A stretch of DNA of 64,000 nucleotides from Nitrobacter sp051535235 (GCF_051535235.1 NZ_JBPPLZ010000012.1:1-64000); one strand, 5' to 3'; counted from the first letter of the stretch, positions 28,252 to 38,150 are shown. Translations and numbers: made by a program. Notes: generated from the sequence alone by a model not told the origin.

Positions 28252-29277
28252 TCAGCTCCTGATCTCGGAGGTCCAGGTCTTCTCGATCTGCTTGACGACC
28301 GACTCCGGCATCGGGATGTAGTCCAGTTCCTCGGCCATCTTGCCGCCCTTCTCGAACGACCACTTGAAGAACTTGATGGCCTCGGTGGAGGCCGCTCTGT
28401 CGACCGGCTCCTTCTGCATCAGGATGAACGTCGCCGCGGTGATCGGCCACGAAGCCTCACCCGGCTGATCCGTCAGGATCACGTAGTAACCTGGCGCATG
28501 GGCCCAGTCAGCGTTGCCGGCCGCGGCTTGGAAAGCGGCGACGGTCGGCTGCACCGTCTTGCCGGCCTTGTTGATGAGCGCGGCGTAGACCAGCCTGTTC
28601 TGCCTGGCGTAGGCATACTCGACATAGCCGATCGAGTTCCGGGTCTGGCCGACATTGCCGGAGACGCCTTCGTTGCCCTTGGCGCCGACGCCCGCCGGCC
28701 ACTCGACCGCGGTACCCTCGCCGACTTTCGCCTTCCACTCGGCGTTCACCTTGGACAGGTAGTTGGTGAAGTTGAACGAGGTGCCCGACCCGTCCGAGCG
28801 ATGCACGACGGCGATCGCAGCCGAGGGCAGCTTGAGCTTCGGGTTGAGCTTTGCGATCGCCGGATCATCCCATTTGGTGACCTTGCCGAGATAGATGTCG
28901 CCGAGCAGTTCGCCCGAAAGGACCAGTTCACCGGGCCTCACGCCTTCGACATTCACGACGGGGACGATCGCGCCCATCACCATGGGCCACTGCAAGAGGC
29001 CATCCTTGTCGAGCTTTTCGGCCGTCAGCGGCGCATCGGTCGCGCCGAAGGTCACGGTCCTGGCGAGGATCTGCTTGATGCCGGCGCCCGACCCGATCGA
29101 CTGGTAGTTCAGGCCGTTGCCAGTCTCCTTCTTGTAGGCATCGGCCCATTTCGAATAGACCGGAAACGGGAAGGTCGCGCCCGCGCCGGTGATGTCAGCC
29201 GCCCTCGCCGGAAGCGAAAGGGCGGACGCCGAGGCGGCAACGAGGCCGGCGGCGGCGATGGCCTTGAAGAAATTCAT
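28252..29277 (-). CDS. pstS: phosphate-binding periplasmic protein PstS
   Basis: 341 aa, signal peptide to about residue 26 (SLPARA|AD). Phosphate-contact motifs GAGATFPFPVYSKW, IGSGAGIKQ, FGATDAPL and HRSDGSGTSFNFTNYL are typical. High-affinity phosphate receptor delivering to PstCA. GGGAG precedes the ATG. The Pho box 85-102 bp upstream marks it as first gene of pstSCAB-phoU-phoB under PhoB control. Confidence 0.97.
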   Translation of the reverse strand: MNFFKAIAAAGLVAASASALSLPARAADITGAGATFPFPVYSKWADAYKKETGNGLNYQSIGSGAGIKQILARTVTFGATDAPLTAEKLDKDGLLQWPMVMGAIVPVVNVEGVRPGELVLSGELLGDIYLGKVTKWDDPAIAKLNPKLKLPSAAIAVVHRSDGSGTSFNFTNYLSKVNAEWKAKVGEGTAVEWPAGVGAKGNEGVSGNVGQTRNSIGYVEYAYARQNRLVYAALINKAGKTVQPTVAAFQAAAGNADWAHAPGYYVILTDQPGEASWPITAATFILMQKEPVDRAASTEAIKFFKWSFEKGGKMAEELDYIPMPESVVKQIEKTWTSEIRS

Positions 29278-29361
29278 GTGTGGTCTCCCTCGTATCGAGC
29301 AGAGCAAATGCGCTCATGACGCCCGTCTAAGTGCGGTCGATGCTGCTTTTACGAAGGTTTG

Positions 29362-29379
29362 ACGACAGCGGGATGACAG
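29362..29379 (-). promoter_or_regulatory. Pho box upstream of pstS
   Basis: On the pstS strand the 18 bases read CTGTCATCCCGCTGTCGT: two 7-bp direct repeats of CTGTCAT type separated by four bases, the classic PhoB site, ending 85 bp before the pstS ATG. The gap between phoR and pstS (29278-29405) contains little else. Confidence 0.85.
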
Positions 29380-29405
29380 CGGCAAGCCGTTGCAACCATT
29401 GACCT

Positions 29406-30752
29406 TCAGGCGGGGGAGATCGCCTGCGCCGGTGGAAAACCCGCCGTGAAGGATGCGCCTTTGCCGGGCACGCTTTCGATCAGCAGGCGGCCGTGATGAC
29501 GGTTCAGGATGTGTTTCACCAGCGACAGGCCCAGGCCGGTACCGCCCTGAGCACGGCTGTCGCCGACATCGACGCGATAGAAACGTTCGGTGAGGCGCGG
29601 CAAATGTTCGGGCGCGATGCCGGGACCGAAGTCCCGCACCACCACCCGGAATTCCGGAACACCGTCGGGCGCCGCATCCATCATCGACGACACCACGATC
29701 CTGCCGCCCGACGCGCCGTATTTCAGCGCGTTCTCGATCAGATTCTCGAACAGTCGCAGCAACTCCTCGCGATCGCCGGCGATCATAACCGGCGTGTTCG
29801 GCAATGAAACCTCGATGTCGACCTGACGCTCCACGGCCAGCGGCTCGAGTCCGTCGACGACCTGACGCACGATCGGAATGAGATCGACAAGCGCGTCCGG
29901 CCGCACATGTGCCGACAGTTCGACCCGCGACAGCGACAGCAGATCGTCGATCAGCCGCGCCATGCGTGTCGCCTGAGCGTGCATGATGCCGAGAAAGCGG
30001 TCGCGGGCGCCGGGGTCGTCGCGTGCCGGGCCCTGCAGCGTGTCGATGAAGCCCGACAATGCCGCCAGCGGCGTGCGCAGTTCGTGGCTTGCATTGGCGA
30101 CGAAGTCGGCGCGCATTTCCTCGACCCGCCGCAACGGCGTCTGATCGTGGAACGTCAACAGCATGCAATGATCGATGCCGCCAAACGCGGTCGGCACCGG
30201 AACCGGCGTGATGATCAATTCCATCCAGCGATCGACCGGAACATGATTGAGATAGGTCGCCCGCCGCGTTTCCCGCGTTGCGATCGCCTCGCGCAACGCC
30301 GTGACGATCTCGGGCGACCGCAGCGCGAATTGCGCGAGCTCGTTCTTGCGCAACGCCGGCACGAGCTGCGCCGCAGCGGCATTGAGATGGATGACGCGGC
30401 CGGCCCGATCGAGCAGAACGTTGGGATCGGGCATGCCGGCAATGATGGCATACGCCGCCGCGGTCTCCACCGGATTGGCGCCGAGTTCGGTTTCGCGCGA
30501 CGCGGCCGGATCGTGAACCTGCCAGGGTACCAGCGCCGCAGCGGCGATGCAGACAAACGCGGCGATGGCGCGGGAAGGCTGCAGGCCGCCGAATACGGCG
30601 AGCGCGGCCAGCACGAGCCCGGCTACCAGCAGAATAAGCGCCGAACGGCGCAACCGATCCGCCCAGGATGCGGATTTCACAGCGAACACGGGCATCCGCG
30701 AAGCGGCTCCTTCCGCGGCCGCGTGAATGCTGTCAGGCGCCGGAGTCGCCAT
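29406..30752 (-). CDS. phoR: phosphate regulon sensor kinase PhoR
   Basis: 448 aa. Two N-terminal membrane helices (~35-80), a PAS domain (~95-205) and the HisKA domain with H223 in FVANASHELRTPLAAL, followed by HATPase with N, G1 (RDFGPGI) and G2 (GGTGLGLSLVKHI) boxes. It senses Pst/PhoU status and phosphorylates PhoB. Its start overlaps the end of the upstream UPF0104 gene by 20 bases, so it is probably cotranscribed with that gene, while pst genes start from their own Pho box. Confidence 0.95.
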   Translation of the reverse strand: MATPAPDSIHAAAEGAASRMPVFAVKSASWADRLRRSALILLVAGLVLAALAVFGGLQPSRAIAAFVCIAAAALVPWQVHDPAASRETELGANPVETAAAYAIIAGMPDPNVLLDRAGRVIHLNAAAAQLVPALRKNELAQFALRSPEIVTALREAIATRETRRATYLNHVPVDRWMELIITPVPVPTAFGGIDHCMLLTFHDQTPLRRVEEMRADFVANASHELRTPLAALSGFIDTLQGPARDDPGARDRFLGIMHAQATRMARLIDDLLSLSRVELSAHVRPDALVDLIPIVRQVVDGLEPLAVERQVDIEVSLPNTPVMIAGDREELLRLFENLIENALKYGASGGRIVVSSMMDAAPDGVPEFRVVVRDFGPGIAPEHLPRLTERFYRVDVGDSRAQGGTGLGLSLVKHILNRHHGRLLIESVPGKGASFTAGFPPAQAISPA

Positions 30753-31788
30753 GCTTCCCCAGGCAGGTCACCTTGGCCGTTGGCTCGCCGCTCGGCTCCG
30801 GCTGCGCGTCACGCGCGCGCTTCATGCGCGTGCTGATGACAACTTCCCGAAACGTCAGCAGGATGATGGAAATAACGAAAGGCACAACATAGTAGAGCAG
30901 CCGGAACAGCAGCATGCCTGCCAGCAGGTCCTTTTTGTCCATCTGCCAGAGACCGACAAGCATGGCAGCGTCGAACACGCCGAGGCCGCCCGGCGAATGG
31001 CTCGCGAAGCCGAGCAGCGTCGCGGACACGAAAATCACGGCAACAAAGACGAAGCCGACATTGGGCTGGTCCGGAACCAGCACGTACATCGCGAGCGCGC
31101 AAAACCCCAGATCGACGATTCCGATCAGGATCTGCAGCAGCGTCAGCGATCCGCCCGGCAGAACCACCGTCCACGATCCACTGCCGACACGACGCGGCCG
31201 GATTCCAACCCAGACAATGTACCCGATCAGACCGAGAATAATCACGATCGCGATCAGCCGATTGAACCAGGCCGGAAGTTGATCGACGCTGGTCGCAGCC
31301 TCGGGATGATAGGCGACGCCGAGCCCGAGCACGGCGGCGTTGCCGAGCCAGAAAGTCAGACCGGCCAGAAAACAGACCTTCGCGACATCGACCGCGTTCA
31401 GTCCCCAGGCGGAATAGATGCGATAGCGCACCGCGCCGCCGGTGAAGACGCTGGCGCCGACGTTGTGGCCGACCGAATAGCTGGTAAAGGCCGCGAACGC
31501 CGTGGCGCGGTAAGGAATATGCGTGACGCCGATCGCCCGAACCGCGAACAGGTCGTAGAACGTCAACGTGAAATAGCCGGCGGCGACAAACAGGCCCGAC
31601 AGCGCGATCGAGCGCATCTCGGTCCGCCGGACAGCTTCCATAACCTCGTCGAGATCGATGTCCCTGAGGATATGGACCAGCACATAAAATGCGACCACAA
31701 TGATCGTGACGCTGATCGCAACACCGAGCTTGTGCAGGATTTGGTTCCGGCGCAGAACCGAGATCGCTCTGCGTATTGATCCTAGCAT
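30733..31788 (-). CDS. UPF0104 / lysylphosphatidylglycerol synthase-type flippase-like membrane protein
   Basis: 351 aa, about eight to nine membrane helices. It resembles the membrane half of MprF (GFASHSPGGLGVFDAAML and GHNVGASVFTGGAVRYRIY are characteristic) but has no synthase domain, so a lipid-translocating or envelope role is more likely than aminoacyl transfer. The ATG opening MLGSIRR has GAGG at good spacing; an ATG 17 codons upstream lacks one. The C-terminus is coded in the first codons of phoR (20-bp overlap). Confidence 0.85.
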   Translation of the reverse strand: MLGSIRRAISVLRRNQILHKLGVAISVTIIVVAFYVLVHILRDIDLDEVMEAVRRTEMRSIALSGLFVAAGYFTLTFYDLFAVRAIGVTHIPYRATAFAAFTSYSVGHNVGASVFTGGAVRYRIYSAWGLNAVDVAKVCFLAGLTFWLGNAAVLGLGVAYHPEAATSVDQLPAWFNRLIAIVIILGLIGYIVWVGIRPRRVGSGSWTVVLPGGSLTLLQILIGIVDLGFCALAMYVLVPDQPNVGFVFVAVIFVSATLLGFASHSPGGLGVFDAAMLVGLWQMDKKDLLAGMLLFRLLYYVVPFVISIILLTFREVVISTRMKRARDAQPEPSGEPTAKVTCLGKHGDSGA

Positions 31789-31939
31789 CGAGACCTCGAA
31801 TTGCGGTCCACGACGAAACAATCGCCATTCCGCATTCATTCACGTGGACAACGTCGTAGCGTGTACTGGTTCCTAGTGGAATTCCGCCGGCGTTAACAAA
31901 GCCTTTTATTTCAAAAAATCAGAATATTGTTTCAACAAA

Positions 31940-32254
31940 TCAAGAGCGTCCCGGCGGTTCGCCGGAGGTCGCCTGGCGCGATACAACCCTGTCGCGCAGC
32001 CACGACCCTATCGCGCACCCCACTAGATAGGTTCCAAACATTACCAAACCAAGGTCGAGCCAGTAACCGAACCGACCGGGAACCACATGCGTCACCGCCG
32101 CGACGACGAGCGCTGCGACAAATATGGACAGCGCCTGCGCGACCCGCTTCGTGACCCCCCGGCCGCGATGGACTACCGCGATCCAGCCCATGGCGAAACC
32201 CAGCAGAAACGATCCAGCGAGCCAGCCCCAGAGAAACTCCGCCAGATAGACCAT
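31940..32254 (-). CDS. small membrane protein of unknown function
   Basis: 104 aa with three hydrophobic segments (~5-27, 40-60, 65-85), a short basic loop and a hydrophilic tail. There is no family name I can assign. The ATG is four bases after the OmpA gene stop, so the two are almost certainly cotranscribed and it may help the envelope role of that protein. Confidence 0.72.
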   Translation of the reverse strand: MVYLAEFLWGWLAGSFLLGFAMGWIAVVHRGRGVTKRVAQALSIFVAALVVAAVTHVVPGRFGYWLDLGLVMFGTYLVGCAIGSWLRDRVVSRQATSGEPPGRS

Positions 32255-32258
32255 GTCC

Positions 32259-33650
32259 TTACTGCCTCACAATGAAATCAATGCGGCGATTTTTGGCCTT
32301 GCCCTCTTCGGTGTCGTTGGTGGCGATCGGCTGCGTGCTGCCGTTGCCGATCGGCTTGAAGCGATCGGAAGGCATTCCGGCTTTCACCAGATAGTCCACG
32401 ACGGCCTGCGCACGCCGCTCGGATAGTGTCTGATTGAACGAAGCATCGCCATCGCTGTCGGTATAGCCGACGATCTCGATCGTCGCCGTTGGACAGCGCA
32501 GCGCGGTTTCCGTCAGCCGGTCCAGCAGGCCGATGGAATCCGGATCAAGCGTGGCCTGGCCGGTCTCGAACTGGATCGTGCGCTTGCCCAGCAGGTCGGC
32601 GAACAATTGCTGACAGACCGCCGGATCGACCGGAGCCGCCGCCGGTTTGACCGACACTTCGGGCTTCGCCTGCCAACCACGGGGCAGGTCCTTGGGCAGA
32701 TCGGCGCGGAGCTGCCTTGCCGCCGCATCGTACAGCGCGTCGCCGGAAAGCTCGACGTCCCGGTCGGAGACCACAAGTCTTCCCGTCGACAGCCGTGACA
32801 ACGATCCGAGCGCTCGTGTGACGACGGCATCAAACCCCGCCGGCGCGCCGAGACTGGCCTTGAGCTTGTCGACAACCTTCTCGCCGAACTTGCGGCCGGC
32901 GGATGCGACGATCGCGGCATGAACGGCATTGTCGGGCACATATCCGGTCAACGTCAGCGTCGCGGCAACCGGATCCTTGTTGGCCTCGAAGATATATGGC
33001 GGGGCCTGAATGTCGTTGGTGACAGAATATCCCTCCGGCAGGTTTTTCAGCGCCGCCGCGATCGCCTCGCGGCCGCCGAGCTCGCGCGCCATGCCCGACA
33101 GGTTCACCGTCATATCGGACATCGTGGCCTTGCCGGTCTTGAGCTTGCCGATTTCGCCGATCAGCAATGCGGCTGCCGTTTCGAAACGCAGCGGTGCGCC
33201 GCGCGACAAATTCATGTGGTCGGCGATGTCGATACCGGAAAACGTCGTGCGCGCGGCATCCAGCAGCTTATTCCTGACCACCGGCAACGGTGCGTTGCCG
33301 CTGAGCGTCACCTTTCCGACCCCGCGTTCGATGGTCCAGACGAACGGCTTGGCCTCGGCAACGAGCGCGGTGCGATCGTTGACCAGCCGCACACCCGGCA
33401 CGGCCTCGACCGAGGCGACCGCGTTGCTGCGCTCCTGATCCGAAAACGCCTCGGCGGAGAACGTGATGTCCCGGCCGGCCGCGCTGATCGTGGTCTTGTC
33501 GAGAACGCTACCCTTAAGCGCGGCGTCGGCATGCGCGCTCAGATCGGCTTCCAGCGGACCTGTGGTCGTCCAGGCGGCCAACAGCCAGAGGATGACAAGG
33601 GGGATGACGCCCGGCCACCATTTGCTGCTCCACCTGAAAAATCCGCGCAT
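32259..33650 (-). CDS. OmpA-family protein with BON-like repeats
   Basis: 463 aa. One N-terminal hydrophobic anchor (~11-27), then about three BON-like modules of ~70 residues (each with small-residue patterns such as VTLSGNAPLPVVRNKLLDAA), a proline-rich linker, and a C-terminal OmpA peptidoglycan-binding domain (~350-460: IEIVGYTDSDGDASFNQTLSERRAQAV, with the D/R pair). Likely links inner membrane or periplasm to the cell wall. AGGA lies upstream of the ATG. The 272-base gap after it (33651-33922) shows nothing. Confidence 0.88.
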   Translation of the reverse strand: MRGFFRWSSKWWPGVIPLVILWLLAAWTTTGPLEADLSAHADAALKGSVLDKTTISAAGRDITFSAEAFSDQERSNAVASVEAVPGVRLVNDRTALVAEAKPFVWTIERGVGKVTLSGNAPLPVVRNKLLDAARTTFSGIDIADHMNLSRGAPLRFETAAALLIGEIGKLKTGKATMSDMTVNLSGMARELGGREAIAAALKNLPEGYSVTNDIQAPPYIFEANKDPVAATLTLTGYVPDNAVHAAIVASAGRKFGEKVVDKLKASLGAPAGFDAVVTRALGSLSRLSTGRLVVSDRDVELSGDALYDAAARQLRADLPKDLPRGWQAKPEVSVKPAAAPVDPAVCQQLFADLLGKRTIQFETGQATLDPDSIGLLDRLTETALRCPTATIEIVGYTDSDGDASFNQTLSERRAQAVVDYLVKAGMPSDRFKPIGNGSTQPIATNDTEEGKAKNRRIDFIVRQ

Positions 33651-33922
33651 TCGATATCCTGTGTCGCGCAAAACTTGCCCGCTCGATAGCGGACCGGATC
33701 ATGCGAGCCGAGCCAGCATCTGAAGCGCGCACCCGGCAAGGCCGGGATGGCTGATTCGGCCGGCAGCGTGCTGGAAATGAAGAGAAAACAAACCCTTGCC
33801 GGGCTGTCAAACCGGAAATAGGGCGGAAGCCTCGTCGCCGCGGCCCGGAGGTTCGGATAACCGTTTCTTCAACCGTTTCCCACTAAAGACGTGATCGACA
33901 ATAAGGTCGGCTGGTCAACCCG

Positions 33923-34981
33923 ATGAAGCAGCTTCGCGACGTCGTCATTCGCACCGGACTTGAGGCGCTGTATTTCAGCGGCGCTCATCATCTGCTGCGA
34001 CCAATGTTCGCGGGCATCGGAACGATCTTCATGCTGCACCACGTGCGGCCGCGCCGAGACAGTCCGTTCCAGCCCAATCGTCACCTGGAAGTAACCCCTG
34101 AATTTCTGCGCATGACGCTTGCCCATGTCCGCTCGCTCGGAATCGATATCGTGACCGCCGACGAGATGCATCGCCGCTTGAGCGAACGCGATTTCTCGCG
34201 ACGGTTCGCCTGCTTCACCTTCGACGACGGCTATCGCGACAACCGCGACTTCGCGCTACCAGCGATGCGCGAATACGACGCGCCGCTCACGGTCTATGTC
34301 GCGAACGACTTCGCAGACTGGGCCGGTCGCATCTGGTGGATCACGCTCGAACGCATCATCGCGGTTGCCGACCGCATCGACAGCACGATCGGAGACACGT
34401 CCATTCGTCTCGATGCCAGCACGGTCGAAAACAAGCAGGCTGCGTTCATTCAAATTCACGATCTGCTGCGCGCCCTGCCGGACGATCGCAACATCGCGCC
34501 CGCGATCAGCGAATTGTGCGCACGCCATGGCGTCGACGAGTCCGCTATCAGCCGGGAGTTGTGTCTGTCCTGGGACGAGCTGAAACCCTTCGCCGCCGAT
34601 CCGCTGGTCACCATCGGCGCGCATACCATCAGCCACTGCAACCTCGCGAAGCGAAGCGAGCAGCAGGCGCTTCAGGAGATGGCCGCCAGCCGGACCCGGA
34701 TCGAAGCGGCCTTGCAGCGTCCAGTCGCCCACCTCGCCTATCCCTATGGCGATCGCCGCGCTGCAGGGCCGCGCGAGTTCGCTTTCGCCAGCGGGACCGG
34801 CTTCAAGACAGCCGTCACCACGCGACCCGGCATGATTTTTCCGGAAAATGCGGGGCATCCGACGGCGCTGCCGCGGATTTCCCTCAACGGAAATTATCAG
34901 ACCGCCCGCGTCCTGCCGGTGCTGACGTCGGGCGCCGCCACCGCCATGTGGAACGGTTTCCGCCGCGTCGACGCCACGTAA
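33923..34981 (+). CDS. polysaccharide deacetylase family protein
   Basis: 352 aa NodB-type deacetylase, carbohydrate esterase family 4. Motif 1 is FTFDDGYRDN with D101 and D102; motif 2 is GAHTISH with both metal histidines; a later motif AYPYGD is also present, so the active site looks complete. No clear signal peptide, so it may act on cytoplasmic-side lipid-linked sugar. It stands alone between divergent and convergent neighbours with no other glycan genes nearby. Confidence 0.88.
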   Translation: MKQLRDVVIRTGLEALYFSGAHHLLRPMFAGIGTIFMLHHVRPRRDSPFQPNRHLEVTPEFLRMTLAHVRSLGIDIVTADEMHRRLSERDFSRRFACFTFDDGYRDNRDFALPAMREYDAPLTVYVANDFADWAGRIWWITLERIIAVADRIDSTIGDTSIRLDASTVENKQAAFIQIHDLLRALPDDRNIAPAISELCARHGVDESAISRELCLSWDELKPFAADPLVTIGAHTISHCNLAKRSEQQALQEMAASRTRIEAALQRPVAHLAYPYGDRRAAGPREFAFASGTGFKTAVTTRPGMIFPENAGHPTALPRISLNGNYQTARVLPVLTSGAATAMWNGFRRVDAT

Positions 34982-35038
34982 CGACCCGCGGGCGCATGTG
35001 CAGGGGCACGTGCGGGGCCATCCGCCTCAACGTCAGTA

Positions 35039-36793
35039 TTACGCTGCCGGAACCGCCTCGGAGCCGCTCCAGGGCCGCGCCGGCGAAGCAAGACCGATCA
35101 ACTGCCCCTGGATGTAGTCGCAGCCCCAGTCACGCAGCATGACGGCGGATTGCTCGTCCTGAACCCATTCGGCCACCGTCCTGATATCGAGCCGCCGCGC
35201 CAGATCGATCAGCGTCTGCACGAAAGCCCGATCGTCCGGAGAGCTTGCGATATTCTGCACGAACGCGCCGTCGACCTTGACGATGTCCACGCCGAGCTTG
35301 CGCAGGTTGCGGAACGAGGTGTAGCCGGCGCCGAAATCGTCGATCGCAATCTGGCTGCCGAAGTTCTTCAACCGCGTGACAAATTCCCTGACGCCGTCGA
35401 TATCCTGAATCGCAACAGTTTCGGTGATCTCGACGATCAGGCGTTCGGCAACGCCGGGATGCGCGCCCATCAATGATTCGATCGCCGCCCACCAGTCGGC
35501 ATCCATCGTTGTCTCCGGCGAGATGTTGATGCTGAGCCGGACGCCGGGCGCTGCGGCGAGTTCGGCAATCACAAGCTCGAGCACGCGATGGTCGACGAGG
35601 CGGATCAGGCCCAGCTTCTCCGCGACCGGCACCACGTCCGGCGCGAGAAGGAACTGGCCGTTTTGCTGACGCATCCGCACCAGGCACTCATAGAACGCCG
35701 GTTCGCGCGTGCGTGCATCGACCACGGGCTCGAAGGCGGTGAGGATGCGCCGCTCGTTCAGCGCGGTGACGATCTCGTCGGTGACCCGGATGTTGGTCCG
35801 TCGCTGCGCGTCTCGAGCGACATCGGGCCGCCATACCGCGAACGAGCCGCTGCGGCGGCTTTTGGCGGCTTCGAGGACTTCCTGGGCGCGATTGATCGCT
35901 TCATCGGCCGTGCGCGCGTAACGCGGGGCGAGGACCGCACCGATCGAGGCGGTGACCGAGACCGGCCCGGACCTGGTCGGCACGATCTCGTCGCGAATGC
36001 CGGCCAGAAGCCGCTCCGCGGCGACATTCATGTCGTCGCTCGTGCAGTTCATCAGGATCAGTCCGAACTTGTTCCCGGAGAAGCGGCCGAGCACGTCGCC
36101 GCCACGCAGGCGCGCGCGAATACGCTTCGCGATGTCGCCGATCACCTCGTCTGCGACATCGAAGCCGAAGGCATCGTTGATGCGCGCAAGATGGTCGACG
36201 CCGAGCAGCAGGAACGCGAACGACGACCGATAGCGCGCCGCTTCCTCGATCGCAGCGGCGAGCGCGGCCGTCAGATGCGTGCGATTGAGTTCGCCGGTCA
36301 GGGCGTCGTTCTGCGACAGCCTGACAAGCTGCTCGTCGCGGGCGCGCCGCTCGTTCTCGAGCCGCACGATGCCTTCGACACGCACCACCTTGCCGTCGGC
36401 ACCGGCGAACCAGCAGCCGGATTCCTCGATCCATAGCATCGGCGCCGAGGCGCTGGCGCGCACGCCATATTCGATGCGGTAGGCCACGGCCTCCCCCGGG
36501 CGCCGCTCATGAGCCGTGGCCCGCAGGATATCGGCCCGGATCGACCCCGACGGCTCGATCAGCCGGGCCAGCCCGGCGCCGGTTGCGAGCGAGGCCGGCT
36601 CGATATCCCGGAAGATCGACACCGCCCCGTCGGTCCAGGTCATGCCATCGCTGGCCACATCCCAGACAAAGGCAGCCCCACCAAGCGCGGCGAGAATGGA
36701 CGAGACCTCCGGCCGGCCGGTCGGCCCGCCAGCAATCTGCGGCGTGCTTGCGCCGGGCGGAGACTTGGCTGCCGGTGAGGTCGCGGAGGTCAC
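35039..36793 (-). CDS. GGDEF-EAL protein, predicted c-di-GMP phosphodiesterase
   Basis: 584 aa, cytoplasmic. A PAS-like N-terminal region (~35-150) is followed by a GGDEF domain whose signature is degenerate (FSGNKFG in place of GGDEF), so cyclase activity is unlikely. The EAL domain keeps the key residues: ECLVR at the EAL position, NIS, EITE, DDFGAGY, a KVD lysine/aspartate and AEWVQ/YIQGQ, so it should hydrolyse c-di-GMP. The start is GTG with GAGG upstream; the open frame continues 163 codons further upstream without domain support. The N-terminus is the least certain part. Confidence 0.85.
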   Translation of the reverse strand: MTSATSPAAKSPPGASTPQIAGGPTGRPEVSSILAALGGAAFVWDVASDGMTWTDGAVSIFRDIEPASLATGAGLARLIEPSGSIRADILRATAHERRPGEAVAYRIEYGVRASASAPMLWIEESGCWFAGADGKVVRVEGIVRLENERRARDEQLVRLSQNDALTGELNRTHLTAALAAAIEEAARYRSSFAFLLLGVDHLARINDAFGFDVADEVIGDIAKRIRARLRGGDVLGRFSGNKFGLILMNCTSDDMNVAAERLLAGIRDEIVPTRSGPVSVTASIGAVLAPRYARTADEAINRAQEVLEAAKSRRSGSFAVWRPDVARDAQRRTNIRVTDEIVTALNERRILTAFEPVVDARTREPAFYECLVRMRQQNGQFLLAPDVVPVAEKLGLIRLVDHRVLELVIAELAAAPGVRLSINISPETTMDADWWAAIESLMGAHPGVAERLIVEITETVAIQDIDGVREFVTRLKNFGSQIAIDDFGAGYTSFRNLRKLGVDIVKVDGAFVQNIASSPDDRAFVQTLIDLARRLDIRTVAEWVQDEQSAVMLRDWGCDYIQGQLIGLASPARPWSGSEAVPAA

Positions 36794-37006
36794 GGTCGCC
36801 TCATTTTGGGACGCAGACAGGTGATTCCATTTTGAAGCATAGGACCTCCCTGCCGCCAGGCAAAGCTCATAAACACCCGGAAAGCCGGTCCTTTGCCGCG
36901 GGACCCGGTTCACGCCGGCCCTTATGGCCCACGGCACGGCCCTTGCGAGGCCCATCGCAAAGGCGGATGTGGTGTCCCGAAACAGCACATCCCGGGTGGG
37001 ATAACA

Positions 37007-37345
37007 ATGATGATCACGCAAACCGACCGCATCGCCGCAACCGCCGTCAATGCGCGGAACGACGACTTCGCGACAAGACGAGCAGGCGCCGCGGAGGCAA
37101 CAGAAACAGCGAAGATAACGGAAATAACCGTCATCGCGCCCGCCGAGCGTCCGCCGGTTTCGCGATCCCCGGCGCGCCATGACGCGTACTTCGTCACGCA
37201 ACTGATCGCCATGGAGCAGCACAGCCCGCAAACGCGGGTGTTGCGCCGGGCCGAGCCGCAAGTTGCGCGCGCCGCCTATCATTCAACGAACGAACAGAAC
37301 CAGGACAACGCGCAAGCGGCTCCGCGGCTGCTGCGCGTCATTTAA
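37007..37345 (+). CDS. small conserved alphaproteobacterial protein
   Basis: 112 aa. The first half is low-complexity, rich in Ala/Thr. The second half contains ARHDAYFVTQLIAMEQHSPQ followed by TRVLRRAEP and AAYH, a pattern I associate with short uncharacterised Bradyrhizobiaceae proteins. It starts at the first of two consecutive ATGs. It is divergent from the EAL gene (213-base gap). Function unknown; no membrane segment. Confidence 0.65.
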   Translation: MMITQTDRIAATAVNARNDDFATRRAGAAEATETAKITEITVIAPAERPPVSRSPARHDAYFVTQLIAMEQHSPQTRVLRRAEPQVARAAYHSTNEQNQDNAQAAPRLLRVI

Positions 37346-37405
37346 GATCACGCTGATTTTGGGTCGAATCGACCCAGAATCGTGAAAGTGGTCGATTCCA
37401 ATATT

Positions 37406-38080
37406 TTAAGAAGCGGGCGGCAGGTTTGGCTTGGATTTGGAGGGCTCACCGGACGGTGTCGGCGTTCCGCTGCCCGGCTCGACGCCGGCCGCCGGAATGT
37501 CAGGAGGCTGCCCGTCCACGGGGCTTTCCAGATGAACGACCACCGTCTCCGGCGTGGTGGTCGCAACCGGTTCGGCGATGGACGCAACCGTTGGACCGCC
37601 GGACGCGAGCGGCGAAACAGAGGCCGGCGTGGAAACGGGCAGATCGAAACGCGGCTCGGACGCCGGGACCTCGGTGGCCGGTGGCGGGGGTACGGCCTTC
37701 GCGCGGGCCGGCCGCCGGGTCCGCAAGGCGATACCGGACAGGAAGTCCACCAGCGCCAGCAGCGTCAGCATGAAAAAGGTCGATGAACCGAACTGCGGCA
37801 GCATCACGAATTCCGCCGCGGCCGCGCCGAACACCACCAGCGCCAGCACATGGTCGGTGAGGTATTTGCCGCCGGCACGGGAGCTCTTGATGATCTCGAG
37901 CAGCAGGAGGACGATGCCGAGCGCAAGCAGCACGTCACCGAGCGCCACCGGCAACGCCACGCCAGACACCAGCGTCAACGTGAAAACGGGCTCCGTCAAC
38001 AGGACGCCCGGCATCAGGAAGACGATGATGTTGCAGATCGCGAGAGGAATAAGGAGCAGCGGAAAACCGATCATGGACAT
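37406..38080 (-). CDS. membrane protein with proline-rich cytoplasmic tail
   Basis: 224 aa. Four hydrophobic segments in the first ~125 residues (MIGFPLLLIPLAICNIIVF onward), then about 100 residues of Pro/Ala/Ser/Thr-rich disordered tail. AAGGAGG lies eight bases before the ATG, an unusually strong site. The gene is family-like in this group but has no named domain that I recognise. Confidence 0.72.
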   Translation of the reverse strand: MSMIGFPLLLIPLAICNIIVFLMPGVLLTEPVFTLTLVSGVALPVALGDVLLALGIVLLLLEIIKSSRAGGKYLTDHVLALVVFGAAAAEFVMLPQFGSSTFFMLTLLALVDFLSGIALRTRRPARAKAVPPPPATEVPASEPRFDLPVSTPASVSPLASGGPTVASIAEPVATTTPETVVVHLESPVDGQPPDIPAAGVEPGSGTPTPSGEPSKSKPNLPPAS

Positions 38081-38150
38081 CGGCAAAGCCTCCTTCATTC
38101 AAGCGGAAGGGCTGAATCGCGCCGAACCCACCCTGCCTTCTCGCTCCTTA

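Noticed and set aside
36794..37282. 163-codon N-terminal extension of the EAL protein
   Set aside because: No domain, Arg/Cys-rich composition, and it covers the divergent control region and the gene at 37007.
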